Positions 22,380-32,924 of a stretch of DNA of 64,000 nucleotides are shown here, piece after piece (position 1 is the first letter of the stretch; every line of letters begins with the position of its first letter). The position numbers and the translations under genes were made by a program. Location of the stretch: NCBI GenBank assembly GCA_963932465.1, contig OZ010788.1:668506484-668570483 (forward strand). Reading direction: 5' to 3'. A model generated the notes under the pieces. It had not been told where the DNA came from and did no database searches. It saw only the letters and a program-made list of their open reading frames with translations. The stretch is from Maratus speciosus (Eukaryota > Arthropoda > Arachnida > Araneae > Salticidae).

Positions 22380-23560
22380 GAAATAAGAATCAAAAGTACC
22401 CCCTAGTGGCAAAAACATGAACTAAAGGATGATAAAAGAGATCAAAATTTTTTATTGATTTTTCTACGTCATTTGAGATTGGATCTTTAATTTCCCCATT
22501 TTTAGAAAGACTTCGACTGGAATACATTAAACGAACCCCCGCGGGGAGCAAAGTAGGGGACAGGGGCAAGGAAAGTGCATAATATGAATAAGTGGTCACA
22601 GGACTTTCCAACGATATGTCACATGAGGGGTGTCGGCTAAATTTAGAAAAGTGCCTCCGCGCGGGGCAAAGTAAGGGGAGGGGCGCGGGCGATATATAAA
22701 ATGAAATAGTAGTCACAGAGCTTTCCAATGATATATCACATGAGGGGTATCAGCAAAAGATAGAAAAGAGTCCCAGCTCCCAGGATTCCAATTATCGTGC
22801 CCAAGAAATATACCCTGCCCATCCTTCTCTTTGAAATTTTCATATATTAAAAATTATTTATCGGAGGGATCCGTAAAAAAATCCGATCTAAAATGTTTAA
22901 AAACGCTACGATTTCAAAAAAGTTCGAAAAGTGCCTCTCTCGGGGCGCCAAAATAGGGAGGGAAGAAGAAAGGTTCATAATATGAAAGAGTAACTTTCCG
23001 ATGATAACCGAAAACTTTCCGATGATATATCAAATGACTGGTCCAAAAAAAGTTTGAAATCTACCCCTCCCACGTGGGTTCCCTCTTTTATCCCAGAATA
23101 TACCCGGAAATCACGCAGCCCCACTTTTCACCCACAGCACCCCCCACGCAGCCACCAAAATTTTATATTTAATAAATAATATTTATCGGAGAGTTCCTTT
23201 AAAACACCTCATTTGATGATATTTATTGTAGAAATCTCTACAATTAAAAAAAAATCACCCCCGCACCGCTCCCCCCCCGCCCCCTTCCGGAATTCAAGTC
23301 TGGGAGGAGAAAGGTTCATAATATGAAAGAGTGGTGAAAGGACTTTCCGATGGAGAGGTTTGGTAAAAGTTTGAAAATTACCCCCCCCCCCCACTTTGTC
23401 CACTCTCGCACCCCCCAGAATTCACTCACCTTCCTCTTTGAACTTTTTATATTTAATAAATAGTATTTATCTGAGTCTCCAGGTATGGGGCAGCTTGGCA
23501 GAGCTAAAATAAGAGAAACATTGAAAATTCGGGTCAAAATGACACTAAATTTAACAGTAA
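22380..23560. repeat. Left foldback arm: GC-rich tandem words, inverted to 25640-27180
   Basis: CCAACGATATGTCACATGAG (about 22608) and CCAATGATATATCACATGAG (about 22724) mark two units of the 121-bp repeat seen in opposite orientation at 26.3-27.2 kb. Further in, CCGATGATATATCAAATGAC mirrors 26085-26110, and the inner edge TGGCAGAGCTAAAATAAGAG (about 23495) mirrors CTCTTATTTTAGCTCTACCA (about 25645). Open frames such as 22390-22728 minus are by-products of the repeat; no protein family was recognised. Confidence 0.8.
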
Positions 23561-23619
23561 AGTTTGAAACTAAGACTATACAGAACTGAATATGAAAGAG
23601 CCACTATGCTTCATAACCC

Positions 23620-25170
23620 ACATCGGTTAATAGCAATAAAAAGATAAGTGCCAGTTAAACTGATGGCATTGAGCTCACAGGTTATTCACATTAATTGTAT
23701 ATTATACTCTTATTTCAAAGAATAATGTCCCTCAAAAAATAAATGAAGGGAAATATACCCCGTTTGCCCCTTTTATACTTAACCAATGAACCTCCAAATC
23801 AAATCAGGGAAACTCCTTAACTATAATAAATCAGTATATCAAATTTGAAGAAAATCAGATAATTCTGCATGAAAAAAAAGAAACATATCGCTAAATTAAG
23901 GGTGGTCTAACCCCTTTAACCCTTTTATACTTAAATAATGAACCTCCAAATCTAATCAGGAAAGCTCCTTATCAGAACGAACGTAGAAAAAAAAAATAAA
24001 TTAAAGTAAATTGAATAATTCTCCATGAAAATCCATTTATCTAAATTAAGGGGAGGGGACTTGCCCCCTTTTCGCCCTTGTATACTTAACCAATGAACCT
24101 CCAAATCTAATGAAGGAAGCGCCATATCGGAATAAATCGGTATATTAAATTTGAAGCAAATCGAATAATTCTGCATGAAAAACCCATTTATCTACATTAA
24201 GTAGGGGTCTACCCCCCCCTTTATACTTAAGAAATGAACCTCCAAGTTTAATCAGGGAAGCTCATTAACATAATAAACCGGTATACTAAATTTGGAACAA
24301 ATCGAGTAATTCTGCATGAAAAACCCAATTATCTAAATTAAGTGGGGAACCAGCCCCCTTCTCCCCCTTTATCCTTAACCAATGAACTTCCAAGTTTAAT
24401 CAGGGAAGCTCCTTAACATAATAAACCGGTATACCAAATTTGGAGCAAATCGAATAATTCTGCATGAAAAGCCCATTTATCTAAATTAAGGGGGGGACCA
24501 GCCCCCTTCTCCCCCTTTATACTTAACCCGTAAACCTCCAAATCTAATCAAGGTAACTTCTTAACATAATAAACCGGTATATCAAATTTGGAGCAAATCG
24601 AATAATTCTGCATGAAAAACCCATTTATCTAAATTAAGAGGGGGCGGGCAGCCCCCCTTCTCCCCCTTTATCCTTAACCAATGAACTTCCAAGTTTAATC
24701 AGGGAAGCTCCTTAAAATAATAAACCGGTATACCAAATTTGGAGCAAATCGAATAATTCTGCATGAAAAACCCATTTATCTAAATTAAGGAGGGTTCTAC
24801 CCCCTTTCCCCCCTTCATACATAACCAATGAACCTCCAAGTTTAATCAGGGAAGCTCCTTAGCATAATAAACCGGTATACGAAATTTGGAGCAAATCGAA
24901 TAATTCTGCATGAAAAACCTATTTATCTAAATTAAGGAGGGGGGGACCAGCCCCCCTTTTCTCCCTTTATCCTTAACCAACGAACCGTCAAAACTAATCA
25001 GCGGAACGCCTTATCAGAAGAAACATAAAAAAAATTGAAGCAAATCATACATTTTAATCAAGAGTTATCGCGTTACGTACATACGTATGTACGTACGTAC
25101 GTACATGCATACACACAGAACCGACGGGTACATTAGCTCTCAGGCTTAGATAGCCTGTGAGCTAAAAAGA
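23620..25170 (-). repeat. Inverted copy of the 150-bp satellite block
   Basis: On the minus strand this repeats the order of 12300-14290: AGCTCTCAGGCT-type boundary, GTAC/GTAT microsatellite (about 25075-25115), then about eight to nine satellite units carrying GGTTTATTATGTTAAGGAG and TGCATGAAAAACCCATTTAT in complement, and finally the unique AATGCCATCAGTTTAAC segment (about 23660). Plus-strand markers CTCCTTAACATAATAAACCGG repeat every 140-150 bases from 24250 to 24880. It lies in the left arm of the foldback and has no mirror there, so it arrived after the palindrome formed. Confidence 0.9.
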
Positions 25171-25202
25171 GATTGGATAAGCAGATGAACTCCTTTGAGA
25201 AA

Positions 25203-25557
25203 TTATGACTTAAACCAACCGGTAAGTTTGACTCTAAACGCTTCATTTCCATCTCGCATTTCGGCAAATCTCATCTCGATTATTTTTCCAGCATTTCGAC
25301 GCTTCCAGATGGGAAGCTGCTCGATGGTTTGTTCTCTCGCAGTTTTAAACCTTTCGGAATGGGAAGTCTCTCGAGAGTGTCTCTCGCCCTTTTCAACCTT
25401 TCTCGATGGGAAGCCTCTCGCTGGTGGCTGGTTTCTCTCGTTCTTTTCGAAATCTCCCAACGAAAAGCCTTTCGAGGATTTCGCTCGCGCTTTTCAACAT
25501 TTCGCTATGAGAATCTTTTCGAGGATTTCTCTCGTCCTCGGCAGAGAAGAAAAGTAA
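25203..25557. repeat. 50-bp minisatellite, five units
   Basis: GATGGGAAGCxxCTCGA followed by TCTCGCxCTTTTCAACCTTT recurs at about 25308, 25358, 25406, 25459 and 25506 (spacing 47-53). The repeat leaves long frames open on both strands (25195-25557 plus, 25203-25460 minus), which overlap fully and resemble no known protein. I consider them chance products of the repeat, not genes. Confidence 0.8.
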
Positions 25558-25639
25558 GAAAATTTATCGAGAGTACCAAGGGACGAGATAGAGAAAGATG
25601 CATGACAATGAGCTGTGAAATGAAGCCCTAATTTTCAAA

Positions 25640-27180
25640 GTTTCTCTTATTTTAGCTCTACCAAGATGTCACATACCTGGAGCCCTCCGATAAAAATTAT
25701 TTATTAAATATAAAAATTTCAAAGAGGAAGGTGGGTCGGGTGATTTCGAGGAAGGAGGACGTGAGAGTGGAATCATGCGGGGTGCAATTTTAAAAATTTT
25801 ACCGAACCCTTCCTGTGGCATATAATCGAAAAGCCCTTTGACCACTCTTTCATACTATGAACCTTTCTTCGCCCAAAGGGGGATGGGGAAGGGGCGAACA
25901 AATTTTTAAAACCGTAGCCGATTTCTATAATAAATTTAAATATCACTTAAGATGTGGGTTTTTTATGCAGTCTTCCGGTAAATATTAATTATTGAGCATA
26001 AAAATTTTAAAGTGGCGGCTGTGTGAATTCCGGGCGAAAGAGTGGGCTCACGGGGGGTGGGAGGGGGAGCAATTTTCAAACTTTTTTTGGACCAGTCATG
26101 TGATATGTCATCGGTAAGCTCTAGGATGACTCTTTCATATTATGAGACTTTCTTCCTCCCCTCCCCAATTTGGCCCCCACTGCGAGGGTATTTTTTTCCG
26201 TTTTTATCATTTTAGATCAGATTTTTTTTATGGAGCCCTCCGCTAAATATTATTTATAATATATGAAATTTCAGGACACTTTTCCAAATTTAGCCAAGAC
26301 CCCTCATGTGACATATCGTTGGAAAGGTTTGTGACTACTTATTAATGCTATGCACTTCCGGTGGCCGCCCCCCCCCCCACTTCCCCCCCGGAGGACACTT
26401 TTCCAAATTTAGTCAATACCCCTCTTGTGAGATATCGTTGAAAAAGTCTGTGACTACTTATTGATGTTATGCACTTCCGGTGACAGTCCCCCCCACTCTT
26501 TGCCCCCCCCCCCCCCCGGGGACACTTTTTCAAATTTAGTCAAGACCCCTAGTGTGAGATATCGTTGGAAAGGTCTGTGGCTACTTATTGATGTTATGTA
26601 CCTACGGTGTCCCCACCACCACTTTGCCCCCCCCCCACCCGGGGGCACTTTTCCAAATTTAGCCAAGACCCCACATGTGAGATATCGTTGGAAAGGTATG
26701 TGACTATTTATTGATGTTATGCACCTCCGGTGACAGTCTCCCCCAATTTGCCCCTCCCGGGGGACACTTTTTCAAATTTAGCCAAGACCCCTCATGTGAG
26801 ATATCGTTGGAAAGGTCTGTGACTACTTATTGATGTTATGCTCCTCCGGTGTCCATCCCCCCATTTTGCACCCCCCCCCCCCGGGGGACACTTTTCCAAA
26901 TTTTGCCAAGACTCCACATGTGAGATATCGTTGGAAAGGTCTGTGACTACTTATTGATGTAATGCACCTCCGGTGACCGCCCCCCCCCCCACTTTTCCCC
27001 CACGTGGTGTTTTTCTAAATTTAGCCGGGACCCCTCATGTGACATATTGTTGGAAAGGCTTATGACCACTTACTCATGTTATCCACCCCCGCACCCCTCC
27101 CCCCTTTGCCCCCACGGGGAGGGCTTTTTTATAAATTCAAATCCAGACTTCTCATGTGACATATGGTTGGAAAGGCCTAA
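25640..27180. repeat. Right foldback arm with 121-bp tandem array (8 units)
   Basis: GAxATATCGTTGGAAAGGT occurs near 26312, 26430, 26556, 26680, 26800, 26922, 27043 and 27162, spacing 118-126. Each unit has ACTTTTCCAAATTTAGCCAAGACCCC in two parts, the ATATCGTTGG word, GTGACTACTTATTGATGTTATG and a C-run followed by a G-run of variable length. The counterpart in the left arm has two clear units, so the right arm has expanded. The 25640-26230 portion mirrors 22850-23560. Confidence 0.9.
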
Positions 27181-27189
27181 AGACCTGTG

Positions 27190-27655
27190 ACGACTTAATC
27201 ATATTATGCAGCTGCTGTGTCCCTCCGCTCGCTTTGACCCCTCCCCCAAGAGATCTGGTCCGAGGTTCATTCGTTTCGATATTATATTTTTTACAAGATT
27301 TTGTAGTGCGTGCACACCACACCCGCCTGCTATCATACATCAGTGCCGTATATAGCGGGTAACCTGTTCGTGATTTCATATTACAAGATTACGTATAAAT
27401 TAGGGGCCCCGATTAAAGGAGGGGCCCGCTAGCGGTCGAAGTCACCTAGTCTTTATTAACATCGACGCATTCCAGTTCACCCGCAGACGATTCTTGATAT
27501 ATGTATGACGTATATAATATAATACATAATATATGATTTATAAAAGAAATTTGCAAACTGCAGTCATCGAGAAAAAATTTACACAATCGAAAATTATCGA
27601 GATGTCCATACAATCGAGAAAATCGAGAAAAACATCTCGTTATCGCCCATCACTA
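27190..27655. repeat. Right outer part of the foldback structure
   Basis: Contains GGGGCCCCGATTAAAGGAGG and GGGGCCCGCTAGCGG (about 27405-27437), possibly the edge of another element, then AATCGAGAAAATCGAGAAAA and ATCTCGTTATCGCCCATCAC leading to the end. No gene. Confidence 0.55.
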
Positions 27656-27663
27656 ATTTATAC

Positions 27664-28100
27664 CGTTACATTCACTTGAAGAGCCGATTTTTGTACGATT
27701 TTGTTTTGCTTGAAAGTCCGCGTCACTTGGAGAATGGTTTGTCTTTTAGTTGTGATGACGCTTCTGATACTTTTACCATATATAGTTATGCGACCTTACT
27801 CGAAATGAATACTCCTAGCCTAGTAGAGTTGGAAAAAATTATTTGTCGTCAATAATCTATTGATTGACATCACACTTCTTTTGATATTTATGGAAAATTC
27901 CCAAGATTTCATAACATCATTGCCTTACTGCCGAGCATGACGAAACTACTGCATTTTTAATACCTCTGGTTGGTGATCTATACGAGTGATTCTTCTATTG
28001 CCTATTATCTACCTACAATAATCTCCAGTTGAGGATTGTATAAGTAGTCTACAACTATAATGCTACGATTCATACGACATATTTTGAGAAAATGTTACAT
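27664..28100. other. Spacer, nothing recognised
   Basis: Begins with the CGTTACATTC that continued the pre-insertion sequence. No open frame, repeat or RNA signal was seen. Confidence 0.4.
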
Positions 28101-28101
28101 A

Positions 28102-29133
28102 TACAAAGCTATTACAAATTATGGACCCGATTAAAAAAAAAATCATATTTTCGAAACTACTGCACATATTACAATAAGTTTTTATCAGTTACAAATGTTC
28201 AATGTGCGACCCTTTTATTACACGGCACACGTCCAATCTGTAATCGAGTTTGTTCCAAACATTTTGTAGCATCACTCTGTCAATGGTTCTGAAAGCTTCA
28301 CAAATGCGTTATTTAAGATCTGAACACTTTGTTTTTGGCATGGGTGGTACATAAACAATGTCTTTGATACTGTCAGAACTTAAAGAACGCATTTGTGCAG
28401 AATTTAGAATCATTGACAGAATGATGCTACAAAATGTTTGGGACGAACTGGATTATAGATTGGACGTATGCCATGTAACATAAGGGTCACACATCGATCA
28501 TTTGTAACTGAAAAAAACTTGGTATATTTCTCTTTAAATTCATGTATCACTTATATATGCCGTAGTTTCGAAGATATGATTTTTTTAACCCTTAAATGCC
28601 GGGTGTTGCTTCTCGGCAACATACCCAATTTAGGCTCTAACATTCTATTAGAATAACATTGAAGCTATAATGCCTAATGTTGGCAGTAAAATACATTCTG
28701 AAAATATTATTAAATCGATTTTCAACATGTAGATGGCAACACTTGTGCTGTTTAAGAATAAAAATAGATTTATTTTTTCAGTTGTTGCTACTTGTTCTTT
28801 TTGTTGTGTTTGGAAGTTTGCGAAATACCCCATTTTGTTCTGCAGTGAGCAAGTAAAATCTATTTCTTATTATAGTTCCTAAAATTCTTGTGTGTTTAAT
28901 ATTATTGAATTTTATCAAGGAAAATTATTTTTTCAATTAAACACCAGTATTGACGATTAGTAACAAACTGTGATTTAGCCGTAAACTGTACTTAAAACAA
29001 AATATGATTTTTTTAAAGTATTTTTCCCATGATTTATTTAAAAAATGAAAGCCGAAAAACATTATTATAACGATTTTTGAAAAATCAGGCATTTAAGGGT
29101 TAAATCGGGTCCATCATTTGTAATAGCCCTGTA
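28102..29133. mobile_element. Palindromic transposon derivative carrying a transposase C-terminus
   Basis: The ends TACAAAGCTATTACAAAT and ATTTGTAATAGCCCTGTA are inverted and TA-flanked, followed on both sides by GGACCCGATT. The plus strand near 28378-28480 reads ELKERICAEFRIIDRMMLQN then VWDELDYRLDVCHVT, a characteristic C-terminus of Tc1/mariner-like transposases; the left arm (28200-28330) holds the same sequence inverted. The two arms meet near 28340-28370. A TTAA-type element (28585-29103) split the right arm. The snap-back form cannot encode a full transposase. Confidence 0.75.
28585..29103. mobile_element. TTAA-flanked element (519 bp) in the right arm
   Basis: TTAACCCTTAAATGCCGGGT at the left is inverted at the right as CAGGCATTTAAGGGTTAA. 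Removing it rejoins ATGATTTTTTTTAA with ATCGGGTCCATCATTTG, the complement of the left arm, which confirms a clean insertion with one TTAA kept. The interior is AT-rich; no transposase. Confidence 0.85.
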
Positions 29134-29149
29134 TATATATATATATATA

Positions 29150-29500
29150 TTACTCTCAGCTGTAGTAAGTCTTGCTAGATTTTCATAACATGGAATAACA
29201 CCATTGTGAAACACATTGTTTAGTAATGCATGATGGAATTACAATTATTATCTTTACTTATGTGACATAGCGCTATAGAGTTTAATATGTCAGATTCAAC
29301 TCGGCGAGATACCATTAATACCAATGAATTTTATCTGTTTACTTGGAATATTCGTTTACGATTATTTTTTGAAAAAAGGTTTCGGTATTAGACAGTTAAG
29401 TCCGTTTTCTTACAAAGTTGATTTAGAGAAACGCTGTATGATTTACAATAGAAAACTTCTTTGAATATGTTATTTCACACCTATAATTGCACATTTGTAT
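29150..29500. repeat. Locus copy 1 without MITEs
   Basis: CTCTCAGCTGTAGTAAGTCT at 29153 also starts a partial copy at 29699 (CTCTCAGCTGCAGTAAGTCT). From 29205 to 29490 the sequence parallels 30680-31455, where two insertions occur. Shared blocks include TAATGCATGATG, ATTCAACTCGGCG and AGAAACGCTGTATGATTTAC. Confidence 0.8.
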
Positions 29501-29768
29501 TCTTCTATTGAATGGTTAACATAATTTTGGAAATTACTACACCACATTTATTGTATTTAATATTGAATTCTAAAATTCTGATTGTAATATGGTATCTTCT
29601 AATAAGCTTGCAATTATATAACGAAAATAGTTTTATTGAAATTTTTGAACTTTTTTTAGGTTATGCAAAGAAATAAAATCAACATATACATATTTTTTAC
29701 TCTCAGCTGCAGTAAGTCTTGCTAAATATTCATAACATGTAAAAACACCAATTTGAATAGTGCTGCCT

Positions 29769-30475
29769 GCAGGCTGGTTTTTTAATTAGGTATTCCGAAT
29801 TCTCACCAGTAAGTTTTAATAGATATTTTTGGGTTTATATATTGATAGCTTAACAGCGGCTTAACAGTGTAATCACTTTGAGGGGATTCCGAGTTGACTT
29901 CAACTTTACGCCCCTTCCACTGATTAATGTCTAAAATGAATGAGCCCTTGGGATAAAACGTTGAACTGTAGTATTAATACTCCGTAATAATTTTATTAAA
30001 AATAAAGAAAAATGAAAAATTACTTTTAAAGAAAAGTGGTATAATAAATGTAAAATAGAAAGAAACCTTACTGGTGTAGAATTAAGGTAGAAATGAATTA
30101 GAGAAATAAAAGTAAATAAGTTAAGTTTAAGAATATATAAGCACAGTTAAGGCAGGGCTCCCAAATGGTTCGCCAACTGAATACCAATAAATTTTAACAG
30201 AAAATTTTATGGTAGGTTTGCGCTAGAATTAACTTTCAAAGACGATCCCGGGGCGGCTTGTAAGAAAGATCTAAAAAGAAATTTTTTCTAAAAAAAAATA
30301 TTAGTATTCAGTTGGCGGACCATTTGGGAGCCCTGAGAGAATTAAGAGAAGCTGTAGGGCAAAGTTGGTAAGGGTAGATCGCCAAAAAGAAACAGTTAGC
30401 ATAAATAAAATAAAAGAAAATTGCTACTCAAACTTTTCTGGTGTGAATTCAATATGTCTAAATAAAAAACCTGCC
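29769..30475. mobile_element. Inverted-repeat element (about 0.7 kb)
   Basis: GCAGGCTGGTTTTTTAATTA with AGAATTCTCACCAGTAAGTTT-like sequence at the left corresponds to the inverted AACTTTTCTGGTGTGAATTC and AAATAAAAAACCTGCC at the right. Edges are approximate. It includes a smaller nested MITE at 30153-30335. No transposase. Confidence 0.55.
30153..30335. mobile_element. 183-bp MITE with CAGGGCTCCCAAATGG ends
   Basis: CAGGGCTCCCAAATGGTTCG at the left and the inverted CCATTTGGGAGCCCTG at the right extend to a 30-base near-perfect TIR including GCCAACTGAATAC. CAGGG fits hAT-type ends. Flanks do not show a convincing 8-bp duplication. Confidence 0.8.
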
Positions 30476-30703
30476 AGATGTGGCAACACTGGCTGCCTGC
30501 TGTGCAGCGTAAATCAGGGTTCTAAATGCTCTAGACACCTCTAAATTGTACAGCATATTACAGTACGCCAACTTTAATCGCAGACAATTTTGCCATTAGA
30601 TAAGGCGAAGAACATTACTTTAAAATACTGTTGTTCAGAGCATTTGGTGTTCCAATATACGCGGGAAACCTGGAAACACTAATCTTGAAACCTATTGTTG
30701 AGT

Positions 30704-30990
30704 CACCGCCCCCTGAATACTAGGCCTGAGCGCTCACACAAAAATGACACAAAAATGGCGGCTGCCGAAGGCGGATTTTTTTTAGCGAAAGTACGGTCCC
30801 TTAAATGTAGACACCAGTATTTTATAAAAGATTTCTCTACCTTGTTTATTCTCAGAAAAATGAAGCGAAAAAAACTTCAAAAAATTATTGGTAGGAATAT
30901 TTAAGGGACCGTACACACGCTGAAAAATATCCGCCTTCGGCAGCCGCCATTTTTGGTCCAGCGCTCAGGCCTATTATTCAGGGGGCGGTG
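30704..30990. mobile_element. 287-bp MITE with 7-bp target duplication GTTGAGT
   Basis: CACCGCCCCCTGAATACTAG at the left is inverted at the right (CTATTATTCAGGGGGCGGTG). The arms are about 100 bases and include AAAATGGCGGCTGCCGAAGG and ACGGTCCCTTAAAT. GTTGAGT flanks it at 30697-30703 and 30991-30997, and the empty sister locus has a single GTTTAGT at 29218-29224. The small frame inside one arm is repeat sequence. Confidence 0.9.
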
Positions 30991-31097
30991 GTTGAGTAAT
31001 GCATGATGAAATTACAATTATTATCTTTACTCTTAACATCATTATGTGACACAGTGCTATAGAATTCAATATTTCAGATTCAACTCGGCGTGACACC

Positions 31098-31287
31098 TAC
31101 AGTTTTTCCAGATTGGGGACTTTTTGTCCCCAGATTGTTGATTGTCACCGCTTTTTTGAAGTAGAAATATTCGGCCTATTTAAAAATAGATTAAAAATTC
31201 TGAAAAAATATTGCGAATTATATTATTTTAAAAAAGTGGTGACAGTAAAATAATCTCAATTAAAAAAGTCTCCAATCTGTCAACACT
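31098..31287. mobile_element. 190-bp MITE with 8-bp target duplication GTGACACC
   Basis: GTGACACC at 31090-31097 recurs at 31288-31295; the sister copy reads GAGATACC once, then ATTAATACCAATG. Inner inverted words are CAGATTGGGGACTTTTT versus AAAAAGTCTCCAATCTG and TGTCACCGCTTTTTTGAA versus AAAAAAGTGGTGACAG. An 8-bp duplication suggests a hAT-type element. Confidence 0.88.
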
Positions 31288-31460
31288 GTGACACCATTAA
31301 TATCAAGGGATTTTATCTGCTTACTTGAAATATTCGTTTACGATTATTTTGTGAAAAAAAGGTTTCGATATTAGACAGTTAAGTCTTTTTAGAGAAACGC
31401 TGTATGATTTACGATAGAAAACTTCTTTGAATATGTTATTGCACACCTATAATTTCCAAA

Positions 31461-31810
31461 GGGAAAGATAGCTTCGATAACACAAATATCAATTTTCAAA
31501 AGGTACCTTTGACTAATGGCATAAATAAATTCTAGAGTAATGATGTTTCGCTCGAATCAACATCCATTCAAATTTTGTAAGAATTTATTATGATACTTCA
31601 CCATATATTTCAATTCCGATATATCATTCTTGCAGCATACTTTATGACATTTGCATCTACTTTATTGAAATAACATCATCTTTATATATTTTGTATGAGA
31701 AAGAAAAATCGTATTGATAAATATATAAAAGAACCCGAAATATTAATTAAAAGTATTAAAGTTACAAAAAGACTGGTTATGGTGAGGCGTTTTAGAAAAA
31801 TATACTATAC
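31461..31810. other. Spacer, nothing recognised
   Basis: AT-rich; the plus-strand frame from 31695 runs into the next transposon end and shows no protein family. Confidence 0.4.
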
Positions 31811-31816
31811 TGTAGC

Positions 31817-32896
31817 TACAGTTGTGGAAAAAAAAAGTAAACACTCCCTGCTAACTCCTCAACAAATTATGTTAGAAGAAAGTTACTGGTACCGAATGGT
31901 CGTAAATAAAGTCTATTTTTAAATGATATATGTAAATTTTGCTTAGGGGACTATCTACATATTAAAACTAATCCAAGCTTAATTTTTTTTTTCAATGGCA
32001 ATACCCAATTTTAACAAGATATTACAAATCTTCGGTTCAAACTATGCCTAAATAAAAAATTTCAAGTCATTTGAATGATAAGTTTTCGAATTATAAACAT
32101 TCAAAATTTAATGCTTCTAATGTTAAATTACGTTTTCATATTTTATTAATATCTCGTGAAATTATACTCCTAATGTACCATTTTTTTGTGTAGCAATAAT
32201 ACTAAAATACCCAAACATAAATACGTTGAATTTGCAATTTTTATAATTTTATGATATGAATTATGAAATTAATATTCGAAAAAATTCTGAATTGCAACTT
32301 ACATTTTTTTTTCTTTTGATGGATTTAGATTTATTAAGTCCTGCTTTATGTAAATCCAAAATTTCACATTTTTCCTTCCAAGTAGTTTTCAAATGATGCT
32401 TAAAAAACGCCAAAATGATAGTTTAAGGGGCCATCTATGATAGAAGTGACTAGATATCTTGAAATTTCTTCAGCTATCCTGTAATCTGGCAGTCTTCAAT
32501 GACTGCTTGAGTGGCGCTTCAGATGCCTTGATCAAGAAGGGGGCTCTCTCGGTCAGCAAACAAGTATTGAACTTCAATTTTGATACAGCCCTTAAAATAC
32601 GCTCGTTTTAAAATAATTAATTTCTCGGAAACTTATCGCACGAATTGCATAAAAATTTGTTTTTAGGCTAATTGAAGGGTGTAGAGTTCATTTATGTTGT
32701 CAGAATTATGTACTGCTATTGAAAAAAATACATATATATGGTTCGTTTCAATATGTAGATGGCCCCCTAAGCAAATTTTATATACATCCTTTAAAAGTAG
32801 ACTTTATTACCAATCGTGTGGTTCCAGTAACTTTCTTCTTCGATAACTTTTTGCAGAGTTAGTAAGGGGTGTTTATCTTTTTTTCCTACGATTGTA
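31817..32896. mobile_element. 1.08-kb long-TIR element, copy 1
   Basis: Ends TACAGTTGTGGAAAAAAAAA and the inverted counterpart TTTTTTTCCTACGATTGTA are followed by parallel inverted sequence for about 165 bases (TAACTCCTCAACAAATTAT, AGAAGAAAGTTACTGGTACC, TAAAGTCTATTTTTAAATG, TTTGCTTAGG, CATCTACATATT). TA at both edges and CAG-type ends fit Tc1/mariner targets. Two further copies lie at 38311-39377 and 55732-56815, inverted relative to this one. The middle has no open frame, so it is non-autonomous. Confidence 0.85.
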
Positions 32897-32924
32897 CATA
32901 AAAATTTGTAATGCTGCAGTAAAT

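Larger units (their letters stand above)
21824..27655. mobile_element. 5.8-kb foldback structure with hAT-like ends
   Basis: The left end TAGTGATGGGCGATTCTCGA and the right end ATCGCCCATCACTA are inverted over 14 exact bases, then share AATCGAGA-type subterminal words. A perfect 8-bp duplication flanks it. TAGTG fits the hAT YARNG end consensus and 8 bp is the hAT target length. Inside are inverted GC-rich arms (about 22.4-23.56 kb and 25.64-27.2 kb), an inserted satellite block (23.6-25.17 kb) and a short 50-bp minisatellite (25.3-25.54 kb). No transposase is recognisable. I interpret it as a non-autonomous hAT-type foldback element with a later insertion in one arm; a chance match of ends around unrelated DNA is unlikely but possible. 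Confidence 0.75.
30680..31455. repeat. Locus copy 2 carrying two MITEs
   Basis: Parallels 29205-29490 once the inserts at 30704-30990 and 31098-31287 are removed. This gives an internal control for both insertion boundaries. Confidence 0.8.

Noticed and set aside
22390..22728. 112-codon minus-strand open frame
   Set aside because: It spans tandem GC-rich satellite words in the foldback arm; its peptide is itself repetitive (SPVTTxSxY) and matches no family I know.
25195..25557. 120-codon open frame on the plus strand
   Set aside because: It is the translation of a 50-bp minisatellite and overlaps an equally open minus-strand frame.
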